Assembly: GCA_965276665.1 (NCBI GenBank)
Contig: OZ255620.1
Location: forward strand, 1,302,001 to 1,366,000
Reading direction: 5' to 3'
Length of the DNA stretch: 64,000 nucleotides
Source: CAWGJC01 sp965276665
GTDB taxonomy: Bacteria > Pseudomonadota > Alphaproteobacteria > Acetobacterales > Acetobacteraceae
Part shown: in pieces, positions 7,160-16,666 of the stretch
Layout of the letters: the number at the start of each line of letters is the position of its first letter
How positions within the stretch are numbered: the stretch's first letter is position 1
Made by a program: the position numbers and the translations under genes
Notes under the pieces: model-generated
The model's database searches: none
What the model was told of the DNA's origin: nothing
The model's input: the letters and a program-made list of their open reading frames with translations, nothing else

Positions 7160-9322
7160 TTAGTTGCGCCGCGCGTGCAGGGTGTGCCGCACCGGCGAAT
7201 AGGCGAGAGGCGGGACAATCGGTGCGCCGGTCGGGCGCTGCTTCGCCTCGCCGCCCTGGTAATACCCGGCGTAGTAGCCATGCCGGCCCGCCCGTTGCGA
7301 GCGTGCCCGGCTGAGCATGGTGACGAGATCGCCCTGGCGCTCGATCGGGAACCGGCTCAGCGCCTCGGCGACCATCCCCTGGGAGGTGTGGTTCGCACGC
7401 ACGACGAAGAGGATCCGGTCCGCCCAGTGCGACAGCAGCACGGCGTCCGAAACCCTGAGCACCGGCGGGCTGTCGATCACGACGAGATCGTAATGCGTCC
7501 GCGCGAAGGCCATCAGCGCGGCGAAGCGCTCGCCGGTGAGCAGCGTCATCGGATTGTTGCTGGCGCCGGTCGCCAGCAGGCAATGCAGGCCGGATTTGCC
7601 GTCGCGCTGGATCGCGCTGGCGAATTCGCGGTCGCCGGCGAGCGCGGATTCGATCCCAGGCTGCGCCGCGAGCTTCAGCGCCTGCGCCAGGCGTGGGCGG
7701 TGCAGATCCCCCTCGATCAGCAGCACCCGCATCCCGTCGCCGGCGGCGCGGCGCGAGAACGCCGCCGCGATGCTGGTCTTGCCCTCCCCCCGCTCGGCCG
7801 AGGAGATGAGGATCGTCGTGCCGCTGGCGCCTTTGCCAATCACGCTGGCGCCCGCACTCTGGTTCGGCAATGCCAGGCGGATGCCGCGCAGCGTCTCCGC
7901 AAGCGGATTGCGCGCATCGCGGATTGCGAGGTCGGGGATGCCCAGCCGGCGCGTCCCCATCGAGGGAAGCATGCCGAGCGCCGGCAGGCCGGTCGCGTCC
8001 GCCAGCGCCAGCGCCGAGCCGAGCCGCGGGTGCAAGAGATAGCGGAACAGCAGGAAGCCCATCGTCAGCAGGCCGCCGGCAAGGAAGCCGAGGACCACGT
8101 TGAGCGCCAGGTGCGATGAGTTCGGGCGCTCGGCGGGGACCGCGGGCGAGGCGATGTCGGCCGTGCTGATCTGGCTCGCCGCGTAATCCGCGTCCTGCGT
8201 ACGGGTGAGCAGCGCGTCGTAGATCGCATGCTTCGCCTGCGCATCCTTGGTCAGCCGGTCGAGCTCGAGCTGCTGCTCGCTCGACGTATTCGCGTTCGCC
8301 GTGCCGGCGGAGACGGCTGCCTCCAGCTTCGCCACGCGGTCGGCCGCCAGCGCCTCGCGGCGCGCCGCCGCGGCGCCGAGCTTGCCGTTCTCCGTGGTCA
8401 GCGCCGAATGCACCGCCCGCAACTCGGACTCGATCGCGATGCGGCGCGGATTCTGGCTGCCGAGATCGCTGGCCGCGGCAAGCCGCTGCATCGCATCGGC
8501 TTCACGCTGCTGCAGCGCCTGGGCGGTCGGCGAGACGAGCCCGTCAGGCGCGGCCCCACCCTGGGTCGCCACGACCCCGGCCTGCGCCGCCGCCAGTTCC
8601 TGCCGCGCCGCGGCGAGCTGCGCCTGCTGCGTACTGAGATCGAGAGCGGCCAGCGAGCCCGCCTGCAAGGCCACCAGTTTGTTGCTTGCCTGGAATGCCT
8701 GCACCCGCGCATCCGCGGCCGCGGCGTCCTGCTGCGCGGCCTTCTGGCGGTCGCGCAGCCAGTCGCTCGCACGCAAGGCTGTCTCGCGGCTCACCTGATT
8801 CTGCGCGGCGATGTAGCCGCGCATCACGGCATTCACCACGGCGGAGGCGAGATCGGGCGAGGCGGCCTCGAAGCCGACCGTCAGCACCCGGCTGTTCTCG
8901 TTGCCCGCGATGGTCAGCGTCTTCTGCAGATAGAGCAGCGCGGCGTCGTCGCGATCCGCCTGCGTCGGCGGCGTGTCGCCGCGCAGCAGCCGGCGCATGT
9001 CGGCCAGCTGCGCGGGCAGGCGCGGCACCGGAATGAGATTGGTGCGGTTGCCGAGATCGAGCTGATGCACGAGGCCGGCGAGCAGGACGCGGGAGCGGAG
9101 AAGATCCGTATCCGTCACCCGGCTCACCGCCTCGTCGGTGCTGTCCTTCGGCGCGCTGATCACGAGCAGACCTTCGCTCGAATACCGCACCGGCAGCATT
9201 CTCGAGACCGAGAAGGCCAGGCCCGCGAACACGATGCAACCGAGCAGGATCGCCCAACGGCGCGGCCAGAGCACGCCCAGCAAAATGCGCGAATCCATTC
9301 GTCCCGTCCTCATCATATCCAT
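7160..9322 (-). CDS. wzc: Polysaccharide co-polymerase with BY-kinase domain (Wzc/ExoP-like)
   Basis: A 720-residue inner-membrane protein. The N-terminal Wzz domain has a first TM near residues 25-45, a long periplasmic Ala/Gln-rich coiled coil (about 180-400) and a second TM near 425-445. The cytoplasmic tyrosine-kinase domain has Walker A AERGEGKTS (about residue 510), a Walker A' region LLIEGDLHRP (about 530) and Walker B LVVIDSPPVL (about 615). A tyrosine cluster HGYYAGYY near the C-terminus is the expected autophosphorylation site. It controls chain length and export of the polymer. An AGAGAAGG motif precedes ATG 9322; ATG 9298 is also possible. The first Walker A' Asp is replaced by Glu. 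Confidence 0.92.
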   Translation of the reverse strand: MDMMRTGRMDSRILLGVLWPRRWAILLGCIVFAGLAFSVSRMLPVRYSSEGLLVISAPKDSTDEAVSRVTDTDLLRSRVLLAGLVHQLDLGNRTNLIPVPRLPAQLADMRRLLRGDTPPTQADRDDAALLYLQKTLTIAGNENSRVLTVGFEAASPDLASAVVNAVMRGYIAAQNQVSRETALRASDWLRDRQKAAQQDAAAADARVQAFQASNKLVALQAGSLAALDLSTQQAQLAAARQELAAAQAGVVATQGGAAPDGLVSPTAQALQQREADAMQRLAAASDLGSQNPRRIAIESELRAVHSALTTENGKLGAAAARREALAADRVAKLEAAVSAGTANANTSSEQQLELDRLTKDAQAKHAIYDALLTRTQDADYAASQISTADIASPAVPAERPNSSHLALNVVLGFLAGGLLTMGFLLFRYLLHPRLGSALALADATGLPALGMLPSMGTRRLGIPDLAIRDARNPLAETLRGIRLALPNQSAGASVIGKGASGTTILISSAERGEGKTSIAAAFSRRAAGDGMRVLLIEGDLHRPRLAQALKLAAQPGIESALAGDREFASAIQRDGKSGLHCLLATGASNNPMTLLTGERFAALMAFARTHYDLVVIDSPPVLRVSDAVLLSHWADRILFVVRANHTSQGMVAEALSRFPIERQGDLVTMLSRARSQRAGRHGYYAGYYQGGEAKQRPTGAPIVPPLAYSPVRHTLHARRN

Positions 9323-9355
9323 GGTCCCGGCCTTCTCTGCGTCACGCGCCGGTGT

Positions 9356-10345
9356 TTACGCGGCCTTGTCGATCGTGGATGCGGTCTGCGCCACCTGCGC
9401 CGCGATCCAGGCATAGGTCTTCTCGAGGCCGTCGCGCAGGCGTCGGCTCGGCGCCCAGCCAAGCTGCTCGCGGATCTGCGCATTGTCCGAGGTCCGGCCG
9501 CGCACGCCCTGCGGACCGTCGATATGCCGCTTGCGCACCGTCTTGCCGGCGATCTCCGCCACCATGTCGACCAGCTGGTTGATCGACACCATCTCCTCGG
9601 ACCCGACATTCACCGGCCCCGTGACCTCGGAACGCAGCAGGCGGATGGTGCCCTCGACGCACTCGTCGACATAGAGGAATGAGCGGGTCTGGTGGCCGTC
9701 GCCCCAGATCTCGATCTCGGCGTCCTGGTCGACCATCGCAATCTTGCGGCAGATGGCCGCCGGTGCCTTTTCCTTGCCGCCGGTCCAGGTGCCCAAGGGG
9801 CCGAAGATGTTGTGGTAGCGCGCGACATGGGCGTCGATGCCGTAATTGCGGCGATACGCCATGTAGAGCCGCTCGCTAAACAGCTTCTCCCAGCCGTACT
9901 CGCTATCCGGCTCGGCCGGATAGGCAGACCCCTCGGAGCATTTCGGGTTTTCCGGATCGGTCTGGTTATACGCCGGATAAATGCAGGCGGAGGAGGAGTA
10001 GAACACCCGGCCGACGCCGCGATCCCGGCATGCATCGAGCACGTTTAGGTTGATCGTCGCCGAGTTGTGCATCACATCGGCATCGTGCTCGCCGGTGAAG
10101 ATGTAGCCGGCGCCCCCCATGTCGGCGGCAAGCTGATACACCTCGTCGAAGCGCCGATCGACCACCTGCCGTACGAAATCCTGCTCGCGCAGATCGCCGC
10201 GCACGAACTCGCTCGCCTGCGACGGCGCATGCTCGTGATGCTTGATGTCCACGCCACGCACCCAGCAGCCCTCCTGACGCAAGCGCGTCACCAGATGTCC
10301 GCCGATGAAGCCGCCTGCACCGCAGACGAGAACTGATTTCACCAT
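9356..10345 (-). CDS. GDP-mannose-3,5-epimerase-like NAD-dependent epimerase
   Basis: A 329-residue extended short-chain dehydrogenase/reductase. It has the NAD-binding GAGGFIGGHL at residues 9-18, LAADMGGAGYIFT (a segment characteristic of GDP-mannose 3,5-epimerases), catalytic SSSACIYP and YGWEK (Tyr-x-x-x-Lys), and the sugar-binding RYHNIFGPLGTW. It likely interconverts GDP-sugars for the exopolysaccharide, for example GDP-mannose to GDP-L-galactose/gulose, or a related sugar; specificity is inferred from these motifs only. It lies between the priming transferase and the wzc-like gene on the same strand, with short gaps, consistent with one operon. Confidence 0.85.
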   Translation of the reverse strand: MVKSVLVCGAGGFIGGHLVTRLRQEGCWVRGVDIKHHEHAPSQASEFVRGDLREQDFVRQVVDRRFDEVYQLAADMGGAGYIFTGEHDADVMHNSATINLNVLDACRDRGVGRVFYSSSACIYPAYNQTDPENPKCSEGSAYPAEPDSEYGWEKLFSERLYMAYRRNYGIDAHVARYHNIFGPLGTWTGGKEKAPAAICRKIAMVDQDAEIEIWGDGHQTRSFLYVDECVEGTIRLLRSEVTGPVNVGSEEMVSINQLVDMVAEIAGKTVRKRHIDGPQGVRGRTSDNAQIREQLGWAPSRRLRDGLEKTYAWIAAQVAQTASTIDKAA

Positions 10346-10388
10346 GTTGGCTCACCCATCCTGTCGAAAAATTGAAAGCGGTCGCGGC

Positions 10389-11087
10389 TCAGTAGGCGCC
10401 GCGGGGCCGGAGCAGCACGATCACCGTGCGCAGCAGCAGATGCAGGTCAGTGGCGAGCGACAGCGACCGCACATATGCGCAGTCGAGCGCCACTCGCTCG
10501 TCGTATCCGGTGTCGGACCGGCCGCTCACCTGCCAGAGCCCGGTGAGGCCCGGCCGCACCGAGAGATATTCCTCGGCCGCGCCGCCCACGTAATGGCGAT
10601 CGAGCTCGTCGCGAACCACCGGGCGCGGCCCGACCAGGCTCATCTCGCCGCGCAGCACGTTGAGCAATTGCGGCACCTCGTCGAGCGATGTCTTGCGGAG
10701 AAAGCGGCCGGCCGTTGTCACCCGCGGATCGTTCTTCAGCTTGCGGGTCGCGTGCCATTCGCAGCGTGCATCGGCATCCTCGGCGAGCAGCCGCGCGAGC
10801 GCCGCGTCGGCGTCGACCCGCATGGTGCGGAACTTGAAGCAGCCGAATTCCCGACCGCCGAGGCCGATGCGCCGATGCACGAAGAAGACCGGGCCGTCGC
10901 CCGCGGCCACCATCAGCATCAGCAGAAGAAACACCGGCGATGCGATCACCAGCAAGATGAGGGAGAGGACGATGTCCATCATCCGCTTCACTCGCATGCG
11001 TGTCTCAAAGCCGGGAACGGCCGCCGCGGTCTCGCTGATCTGCGGCGCCGGGCTGGCGATTTCGGTGGTGATAAACATCGTGTCCAC
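10389..11087 (-). CDS. Undecaprenyl-phosphate sugar-1-phosphate transferase (WbaP/PssY-like)
   Basis: A 232-residue bacterial sugar transferase of the short, monotopic type. One hydrophobic hairpin (IVLSLILLVIASPVFLLLML, about residues 39-58) is followed by the catalytic domain with FKFRTM, DEVPQLLNVLRGEMSLVGPR and SVRPGLTGLWQVSGR. It adds the first sugar phosphate to undecaprenyl phosphate and so starts each repeat unit. It lacks the extra N-terminal TM bundle of the 450-residue family members. It is first in the minus-strand set 11087-7160, so a promoter should lie in 11088-11285. Confidence 0.9.
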   Translation of the reverse strand: MDTMFITTEIASPAPQISETAAAVPGFETRMRVKRMMDIVLSLILLVIASPVFLLLMLMVAAGDGPVFFVHRRIGLGGREFGCFKFRTMRVDADAALARLLAEDADARCEWHATRKLKNDPRVTTAGRFLRKTSLDEVPQLLNVLRGEMSLVGPRPVVRDELDRHYVGGAAEEYLSVRPGLTGLWQVSGRSDTGYDERVALDCAYVRSLSLATDLHLLLRTVIVLLRPRGAY

Positions 11088-11285
11088 AGCACCTCAAAGC
11101 CGCGACTTGCCGCGGATAGTTAGAACATCGTCAACGGGTCGTTAACTGGACAGCACAGTGACAGAAAATAGCGCACCAAGCAATTTACAACCGCTCAGCC
11201 AGGAGTATTACTTACGAAGCACTGCCGACCCGAAAGCAGAGGGGAATATCGTGACGGCGGCGAAAGAATCCGTAAATTGAGAGCG
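11088..11285. other. AT-richer intergenic region, presumed promoter of the priming transferase operon
   Basis: A gap of about 200 bp between two minus-strand transcription units. Its composition is visibly more AT-rich than its surroundings. It must hold the 3' end of the upstream operon and the promoter of the gene ending at 11087. No clear -35/-10 pair or operator could be assigned by eye. Confidence 0.4.
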
Positions 11286-13043
11286 TTAAAGCCGGATCGA
11301 TCCGGCGCGCAGCCGGTCCACGAGGGCGGCATCGCAGCGCACGTACGCTTGACCATCATCGAACCACACTGGATCAGCGCCCGAATCCGCGTAGCCTTCC
11401 GCGGCGAGGCCGGACTTCTTGAGCCGGAACGTGCCGGTCATTTCCATGGCACCGCACAGGCGCACGAATCGCGGCCGCGCATAGCCTGGCAGCCGCGCCG
11501 CAACCTGGCGGCGGAATTGCGCGAGATCGAAGCTCTCATCGACAACGAGCGCCGCCATGCCGGCCTTGCCCTCCGCGCCCGGCACCGGGACGCCGAACAC
11601 CGCGGCATCCGTCACGCCCGGGCAGGCGGCGGCGACGGAGGCGACCTCGGCGGTCGAGACGTTCTCGCCCTGCCAGCGGAAGGTGTCGCCGAGCCGGTCG
11701 AGAAAACTATAGAATCCTTCCGTATCCCTCCGCATCAGATCGCCGGTGCGGAACCAGCGATCCCCGGGCGCGAAGACATCGCGCAGGATTTTCTTCTCCG
11801 ACGCCGCACGGTCGACATAGCCGTCGAAGCGCCGCGCCGGCTCGTCCGACGCCCCGCCGATGCGGCCGATCGCCTCACCCGGCTCGTCCACGCCGCAGGC
11901 CATGCACCGCCCGTCCGCGTCGCGCAGCGGCTCGCCGGAGACCGGATCGTGGCGGATCAGCGCGATCGGAAAGCGGTGCGCGAGGAAAGGCGGCACGCGG
12001 CCGATCGCGCCTGGCTTGCCCTCGAGATTGTAGAGCGAGATGTTGCTCTCGGTCGCCGCGTAGAACTCGATGATCCGAGGAATGGCGAAGCGCGCCTGCA
12101 GCGCCTCCCAGACATCGCCGCGCAACCCATTGCCGCAAAACAGGCGCAGCCGGTGAGCGGTCTCGGATGGCGAAGCCGGCGTGTGGAGCAGATAGCGGCA
12201 GAGCTCGCCGATATACTGCACGATCGTGCACTCGGTCTCGACGACATCCTGCCAGAACCGGCGGGCCGAGAAGCGTTCGCGCAGCACCACCGAAGCGCCG
12301 CCCACCAGCGCCGCGCCCACCGCGACGACGCCACCGACGCTGTGGTAGAGTGGGAGGCAGTCATAGAGACGGTCGGCCGGCCGCATGTCCGTCATGCCGG
12401 CGAACCAATGGCTCCATTCCATGATGCGCGAATGACTGACCTTCGCCGCCTTCGGCAGGCCGGTGGTGCCGGAGGTGTAGATCAGCAAGGCGCAATCCCG
12501 ACCGGCCGGCGCGCGCCGCTCATGCGGCTCGAGCGGCGCGCCGCTCATCGCGGCGGCGGCATCGGCGGTCCAGATTTCCATGCCGGGCAGCAGCGCGAGG
12601 GTCTGCTCCGCCGTCTCCCGCATCGCATCCGGCGCGATCAGCCGAACCGCGCCGGCCGCCCGCATGCAATGCGCGAGCGCGCCCGGCGCCAGCTGCGTGC
12701 TCAGCAGCGCGACGACACAGCCGATCTGCGTCAGCCCGAGCCAGGTCGCCACATACTCGGGCGTGTTCGGCATCAGCAGCGCGATCACCGCGCCTTGCGG
12801 CAGGTCCTGCGCGAGAGCGAGGCGCGCCACCCGGTTCGCCTGCGCGGCGAGCTCCGCAAAGCTCATCCGGGATGTCTCGCCGATCAGCGCGGGCGCCTCG
12901 CCCTGGAGGGTGGCCTGCTCGGCGACGATCATCGCGAGCGTCGCGTCCGGCCGGTCGCGCAGGCGCTGCGTCGCCTGCAGGGCCCGCACCCAGTCCCGCG
13001 TGACGTTGAAGGCGGGCGCCTCCGCGCGTGGCACGAAATTCAT
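11286..13043 (-). CDS. FATP-like long-chain acyl-CoA synthetase
   Basis: A 585-residue adenylate-forming enzyme. It has the AMP-binding P-loop IYTSGTTGLPKAAK (about residue 185), a YAATESN motif in place of the usual YGATEGN, and the DRLGDTFRWQGENVSTAEVA and VPGAEGKAGMAALV motifs of the fatty-acid transport protein/very-long-chain acyl-CoA synthetase group. It activates a fatty acid as acyl-AMP and then acyl-CoA. It is last in the operon starting at 16912, one base after the solute-binding protein stop. A second activating enzyme beside a carrier protein and its own ligase suggests an unusual lipid or secondary-metabolite pathway. Confidence 0.85.
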   Translation of the reverse strand: MNFVPRAEAPAFNVTRDWVRALQATQRLRDRPDATLAMIVAEQATLQGEAPALIGETSRMSFAELAAQANRVARLALAQDLPQGAVIALLMPNTPEYVATWLGLTQIGCVVALLSTQLAPGALAHCMRAAGAVRLIAPDAMRETAEQTLALLPGMEIWTADAAAAMSGAPLEPHERRAPAGRDCALLIYTSGTTGLPKAAKVSHSRIMEWSHWFAGMTDMRPADRLYDCLPLYHSVGGVVAVGAALVGGASVVLRERFSARRFWQDVVETECTIVQYIGELCRYLLHTPASPSETAHRLRLFCGNGLRGDVWEALQARFAIPRIIEFYAATESNISLYNLEGKPGAIGRVPPFLAHRFPIALIRHDPVSGEPLRDADGRCMACGVDEPGEAIGRIGGASDEPARRFDGYVDRAASEKKILRDVFAPGDRWFRTGDLMRRDTEGFYSFLDRLGDTFRWQGENVSTAEVASVAAACPGVTDAAVFGVPVPGAEGKAGMAALVVDESFDLAQFRRQVAARLPGYARPRFVRLCGAMEMTGTFRLKKSGLAAEGYADSGADPVWFDDGQAYVRCDAALVDRLRAGSIRL

Positions 13044-13044
13044 C

Positions 13045-14622
13045 TCAACCCCGTCGCACGTTCCAGAACAGCGACAGGCCCTTGAGCGTGCCGGTGAGCT
13101 CCTGCCGCTGCACCGTCGGCTGGAAGAACTCGCCGAGCGGCAGATAGGGCACGTCCTCGAAAGCCTGTTCCTGCAGACGCGCGGCCACCGCTTTCTGGGC
13201 CGGAAGATCGGGCGCGCTCAGCCACGCATCCTGCAGCGCCTCGAGCTTCGGCGCGGTCGGCCAGCCGAACCAGGACTCGCGGCCCTTGCCATGCAGCGCC
13301 AGATTGGCCGCCGGGCTGACCATGTCGAACCCGGCGAAGGTGGTGAAGAACACGCTCCAGCCGCCCTGCTCGGGGGGCGCCTTGCTCGCGCGCCGCATGA
13401 TCACGCTGCCCCAATCCATCGCCTGCACGTCGACATTGAGGCCGCAGCGCTGCATCATGTCCGCGGCGACGAGGGCGAGCGCGTTGATGCGCGGATAATC
13501 GGATGGCGTCATCAGCACCACCTTCTCGCCACCATAGCCGGCGGCGGCGACCTCGCGGCGGGCGCGGGCGATGTCGCGTGGGCCGGTGATGGCGCTCATG
13601 CCGGCATCGCTCGCCATCGCCGAGCCAGGCGTGAAATAGCCGACATCGCCGCGCGCCGAGGCGGTTTCCTCGCCGACGATCACCGTCATGTAATCGGCCT
13701 GGGAGAGGGCCGGCAGCAGCGCGCGGCGGATCGCCGCATTGTCGAAGGGCGGATAGAGCTGGTTCAGCCGCATCAGCCCGGTATTGCCGGTCACATCCAC
13801 CAGCGAGACCCGCAGATCGACGGCGCGGCGCATCAGCGGCAGAAGGTCGAAGGAAGGCTGCTCCCACCAATCCGCCTCGCCGCGCTGCATGGCGGCCGCC
13901 GCAGTGGCGAGATCGGGGATGACGTTCCACTCGATGCGGTCGAAATGCGCGATCTTGGGCCCGGCGGTGCAGCTCGCGACGCCGCCCGCGCGCGGGCGAT
14001 AACCGTCGAACCGCTCGTAGACCACACGCGCGCCGACCACCCGCTCATCCGCCTTGAAGCGGAACGGGCCGCTGCCGACCATCTCCGTCACCTGCTTGAA
14101 CGGATCCGTCCTGGCGAGCCGTTCCGGCGTGATCGGCAGCATGTTGATGCCAACCTTGCCGAGCGCGTCCGGCAGATGCAGGAAGGGCGCGCGAAGGCGG
14201 AACAGGATCGTCCGGTCATCGGGCGCCGAGAGCTCGTCGGTCATCGCCAGCAGCGTCTGCCCGTACGCATCCCGCGCACCCCAGCGGCGGATGCTCGCCA
14301 CGCAGTCGCGCGCCAGCACCGGTGTCCCGTCGTGGAAGAGAAGGCCCTCGCGCAGGCGCAGCCGCCAGACCGCGCCGTCCCTCTCCGTGACCGCACCCTC
14401 GACCATCTGCGGCTGGGTCTGGAGCGCCTCGTTCTGGCCGTACAGCGTGTCGAAGACGAGATAGCCGTGATTGCGGGTGACGTAGACCGAGGTCCAGACC
14501 GGATCGAGGGCGGTGAGATCCGATTGCGGGATGAAGCGCAGCACGCGCGCGCTCTCGGCACGGCCGATGCTCGGCATCGCCAAGTTGGCGGCGGCGGCCT
14601 GGAGAAAGCTGCGTCTCTTCAT
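13045..14622 (-). CDS. ABC transporter substrate-binding protein, family 5 (Tat-exported)
   Basis: A 525-residue extracytoplasmic solute receptor of the peptide/nickel/opine family (SBP_bac_5). The start MKRRSFLQ is a twin-arginine signal, followed by a short hydrophobic stretch and cleavage near GRA. The mature part has LDPVWTSVYVTRNHGYLVFDT, WRLRLREGLLFHDGTPV and VGSGPFRF, all typical of the family. The frame runs on upstream to 15246 but that part is a shadow of the SDR gene; ATG 14622 fits the Tat signal. No permease or ATPase genes accompany it, which is unusual and leaves its transporter unknown. Confidence 0.88.
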   Translation of the reverse strand: MKRRSFLQAAAANLAMPSIGRAESARVLRFIPQSDLTALDPVWTSVYVTRNHGYLVFDTLYGQNEALQTQPQMVEGAVTERDGAVWRLRLREGLLFHDGTPVLARDCVASIRRWGARDAYGQTLLAMTDELSAPDDRTILFRLRAPFLHLPDALGKVGINMLPITPERLARTDPFKQVTEMVGSGPFRFKADERVVGARVVYERFDGYRPRAGGVASCTAGPKIAHFDRIEWNVIPDLATAAAAMQRGEADWWEQPSFDLLPLMRRAVDLRVSLVDVTGNTGLMRLNQLYPPFDNAAIRRALLPALSQADYMTVIVGEETASARGDVGYFTPGSAMASDAGMSAITGPRDIARARREVAAAGYGGEKVVLMTPSDYPRINALALVAADMMQRCGLNVDVQAMDWGSVIMRRASKAPPEQGGWSVFFTTFAGFDMVSPAANLALHGKGRESWFGWPTAPKLEALQDAWLSAPDLPAQKAVAARLQEQAFEDVPYLPLGEFFQPTVQRQELTGTLKGLSLFWNVRRG

Positions 14623-14651
14623 CGCCGGGTGCGCTCCGCTCTTCCTGCCGA

Positions 14652-15365
14652 TCAGGCCGTGTTGCCGGCATCCACGGTCATCACCGTGCCGGTGATGTTC
14701 GCCGCCCCGCTGCCGAGCAGGAAGCCGACCGCGGCGGCGACATCCTCGGCGCTCGCCATCCGCTTGAGCGCGCTTCGCCGGGCGACGCGCGCGCGATCGC
14801 CATCTTCCATGCCATGCGTCATCTCGGTCTCGACGAAGCCGGGCGAGACGGCGTTGACGGTGATGTTGAGCGGGCCGAGCTCGCGCGCGAGCGAGCGGGT
14901 GAAGCCGAGCATCGCCGCCTTCGTCGCGCTGTACGCCGAGAGCCCGGCATAGCCGGTGCTGGCGACGATGGAGGCGATGTTGACGATGCGGCCCTCGCGC
15001 GCCGCCATCATCGGCCGCATCAGGTATTTGGTCAGGATCAGCGGCGCGGTGACGTTGAGGCGGATCAGCCGCTCGATCACGCTTTCCGGCATCGTCGCCA
15101 GCATGCCTGCCGAGCCGGCGCCCGCATTGTTGACGAGTCCGTAGATCGGGCCATGCGCTTCGCGGATGCGCTTGCCGAGACCGGAGAGCTGCGCGCTGTC
15201 CGTCAGGTCGCAGGCCATGAAATGCAGCGAGCCCTCCGGCACGCAATCCGGCGTGGCGGCGGCGTTGCGGGCGACCGCGATGACCTTGTAGCCCTCCCGC
15301 GCGAGCGTCGTCGCGATGCTGAGCCCGATGCCCCGGCTGCCGCCGGTGACGACGACATTACGCAC
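14652..15365 (-). CDS. SDR-family 3-oxoacyl-ACP reductase-like protein (FabG-like)
   Basis: A 237-residue classical short-chain dehydrogenase. It has GGSRGIG nucleotide-binding glycines at residues 8-14, NNAGAG, a catalytic Ser in NIASIVAS, YSATK (Tyr-x-x-x-Lys) and the C-terminal SPGFVETEMT and TGTVMTVDAG signatures of FabG. It probably reduces a beta-keto thioester on the carrier protein encoded upstream, with NAD(P)H. The GTG start at 15365 overlaps the ligase stop by 8 nt, so the two are probably translationally coupled; the longer upstream frame is antisense-like and discarded. Confidence 0.87.
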   Translation of the reverse strand: MRNVVVTGGSRGIGLSIATTLAREGYKVIAVARNAAATPDCVPEGSLHFMACDLTDSAQLSGLGKRIREAHGPIYGLVNNAGAGSAGMLATMPESVIERLIRLNVTAPLILTKYLMRPMMAAREGRIVNIASIVASTGYAGLSAYSATKAAMLGFTRSLARELGPLNITVNAVSPGFVETEMTHGMEDGDRARVARRSALKRMASAEDVAAAVGFLLGSGAANITGTVMTVDAGNTA

Positions 15366-16665
15366 GGAGCCGCACCATCTTCCCCGAGGCGGCAACCTCG
15401 AGCGAGGGGACGACCCGGATCGAGGCGGGCACCTTGTGCGCGGGCAGCGCCGCGATGCAGGCCGCGCGGAGCGCCTTGCGCAGCAGGGCATCGTCGCCCG
15501 CCGGCTCCTCGAGCACCACGTCCGCCGCCACCACATTGCCGGTGATCGGGCTGCGCCGCGCCCAGACCCGCGACATGCGGACATTCGGTTGCCGGTTGAT
15601 CACCGCCTCGACCTCTTCGGGATGCACCTTGAGGCCGCCGACATTGATCACCCCTTCGCGCCGCCCGATGAACAGGTAGCGGTCGCCCTCGCGCTCGACC
15701 CGGTCGCCGGTATCGACGAACCCGTCCGCGTCGGCGATCGGTCGCGGCGCCTCGCCCAGGATGTGGGTCGCGATGCGCGCCGAGCGGATACGGAGCGTGC
15801 CCTCCTCGACCCGCATCTCGGCCGGGCCGCCGGTCTGTCCGATCAGCGCGGCCGGGAAGCCGGCGCGCCCGTCCCGCACGTCGAAGGCGACGCCCGCCTC
15901 GGTCGAGGCGAAAGCATGCGCGACGCCGGCATTCGGGAAGGCCGCGTGCAGCCGGTCGAGAATCGCCTGGTCGGCGATCTCGCCGGACAGCCGCACGTAA
16001 TCGGGGGTGATCCGCGCGTTTTCCGGGCTCATCAGCGCCTTACGCCAATGCGAGGGCGTGCCGGAGATATGGGTGACCCCGGCCGCCGCCACACGCGCCA
16101 GGAAATCATCGACGCTTTCCGCCGGGCTCGAGAACACCATCGAGGCGCCCCCCACCAGCGCGCGGAGCAGGATCTGCAAGCCACCATAGCGGCGCACGTC
16201 GTAGAACGTGCTCCAGACCGTGTCGGGGACCAGGCCGATGCCGTCGGCGAGCGGGCCGAGCAGGCTGGCGAGCGTGTGGACAATGAGCTTCGGCCGGCCG
16301 GTGGTGCCGGAGGTCAACAGCACCCATTCGGTCTCGATCTGCCGGGCCGGCGAGGCACCGGGCAGCAGGGCACAGTCCTCCATCTCGGTCAGCACGTGAT
16401 CGGCCTCGGCCGTCGCCGTGATCGCCTGCATGTCGTCGGGGCTGAGGCCGGGCGGGCAGAGCACGATCCGGCGGGCGATGCCGTCGAGCGAGAGCATGGC
16501 GAGCGTCGCCGCGCGCTGCGCCGGCGCCGTGATGACCACCGAGGCGCCGCGATAGGCCGCCTCGCCGCCGCCGATCAGCGTGTCGAGGCCCACGCGTCCG
16601 TGCTGGTCGCTCAGCAACCGCCCGGTGCTGCCGGCGTCCCAGGTGAGGCCGAGCAGCGACCGCAT
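15358..16665 (-). CDS. Stand-alone AMP-dependent acyl/aryl acid ligase
   Basis: A 435-residue adenylate-forming enzyme, shorter than typical acyl-CoA ligases (about 500-550). Motifs in order: LLTSGTTGRPKLIVHT (P-loop), FASTEAG, DTGDRVEREGDRYLFIGR and GGLKVHPEEVE, then ASGKMVR with the catalytic Lys near the C-terminus. It probably activates a carboxylic acid and loads it onto the carrier protein encoded immediately upstream, whose stop is 1 nt from this ATG (16665). The acid cannot be named from sequence. An in-frame ATG at 16686 lies inside the carrier gene and is less likely. Confidence 0.85.
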   Translation of the reverse strand: MRSLLGLTWDAGSTGRLLSDQHGRVGLDTLIGGGEAAYRGASVVITAPAQRAATLAMLSLDGIARRIVLCPPGLSPDDMQAITATAEADHVLTEMEDCALLPGASPARQIETEWVLLTSGTTGRPKLIVHTLASLLGPLADGIGLVPDTVWSTFYDVRRYGGLQILLRALVGGASMVFSSPAESVDDFLARVAAAGVTHISGTPSHWRKALMSPENARITPDYVRLSGEIADQAILDRLHAAFPNAGVAHAFASTEAGVAFDVRDGRAGFPAALIGQTGGPAEMRVEEGTLRIRSARIATHILGEAPRPIADADGFVDTGDRVEREGDRYLFIGRREGVINVGGLKVHPEEVEAVINRQPNVRMSRVWARRSPITGNVVAADVVLEEPAGDDALLRKALRAACIAALPAHKVPASIRVVPSLEVAASGKMVRLRA

Positions 16666-16666
16666 G

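Noticed and set aside
11277..14952. Very long plus-strand open frames (602 and 790 codons) opposite the acyl-CoA synthetase and binding protein genes
   Set aside because: They are antisense shadows: Arg/His/Gln-rich, no domains, while the minus strand encodes clear enzyme families with catalytic motifs.
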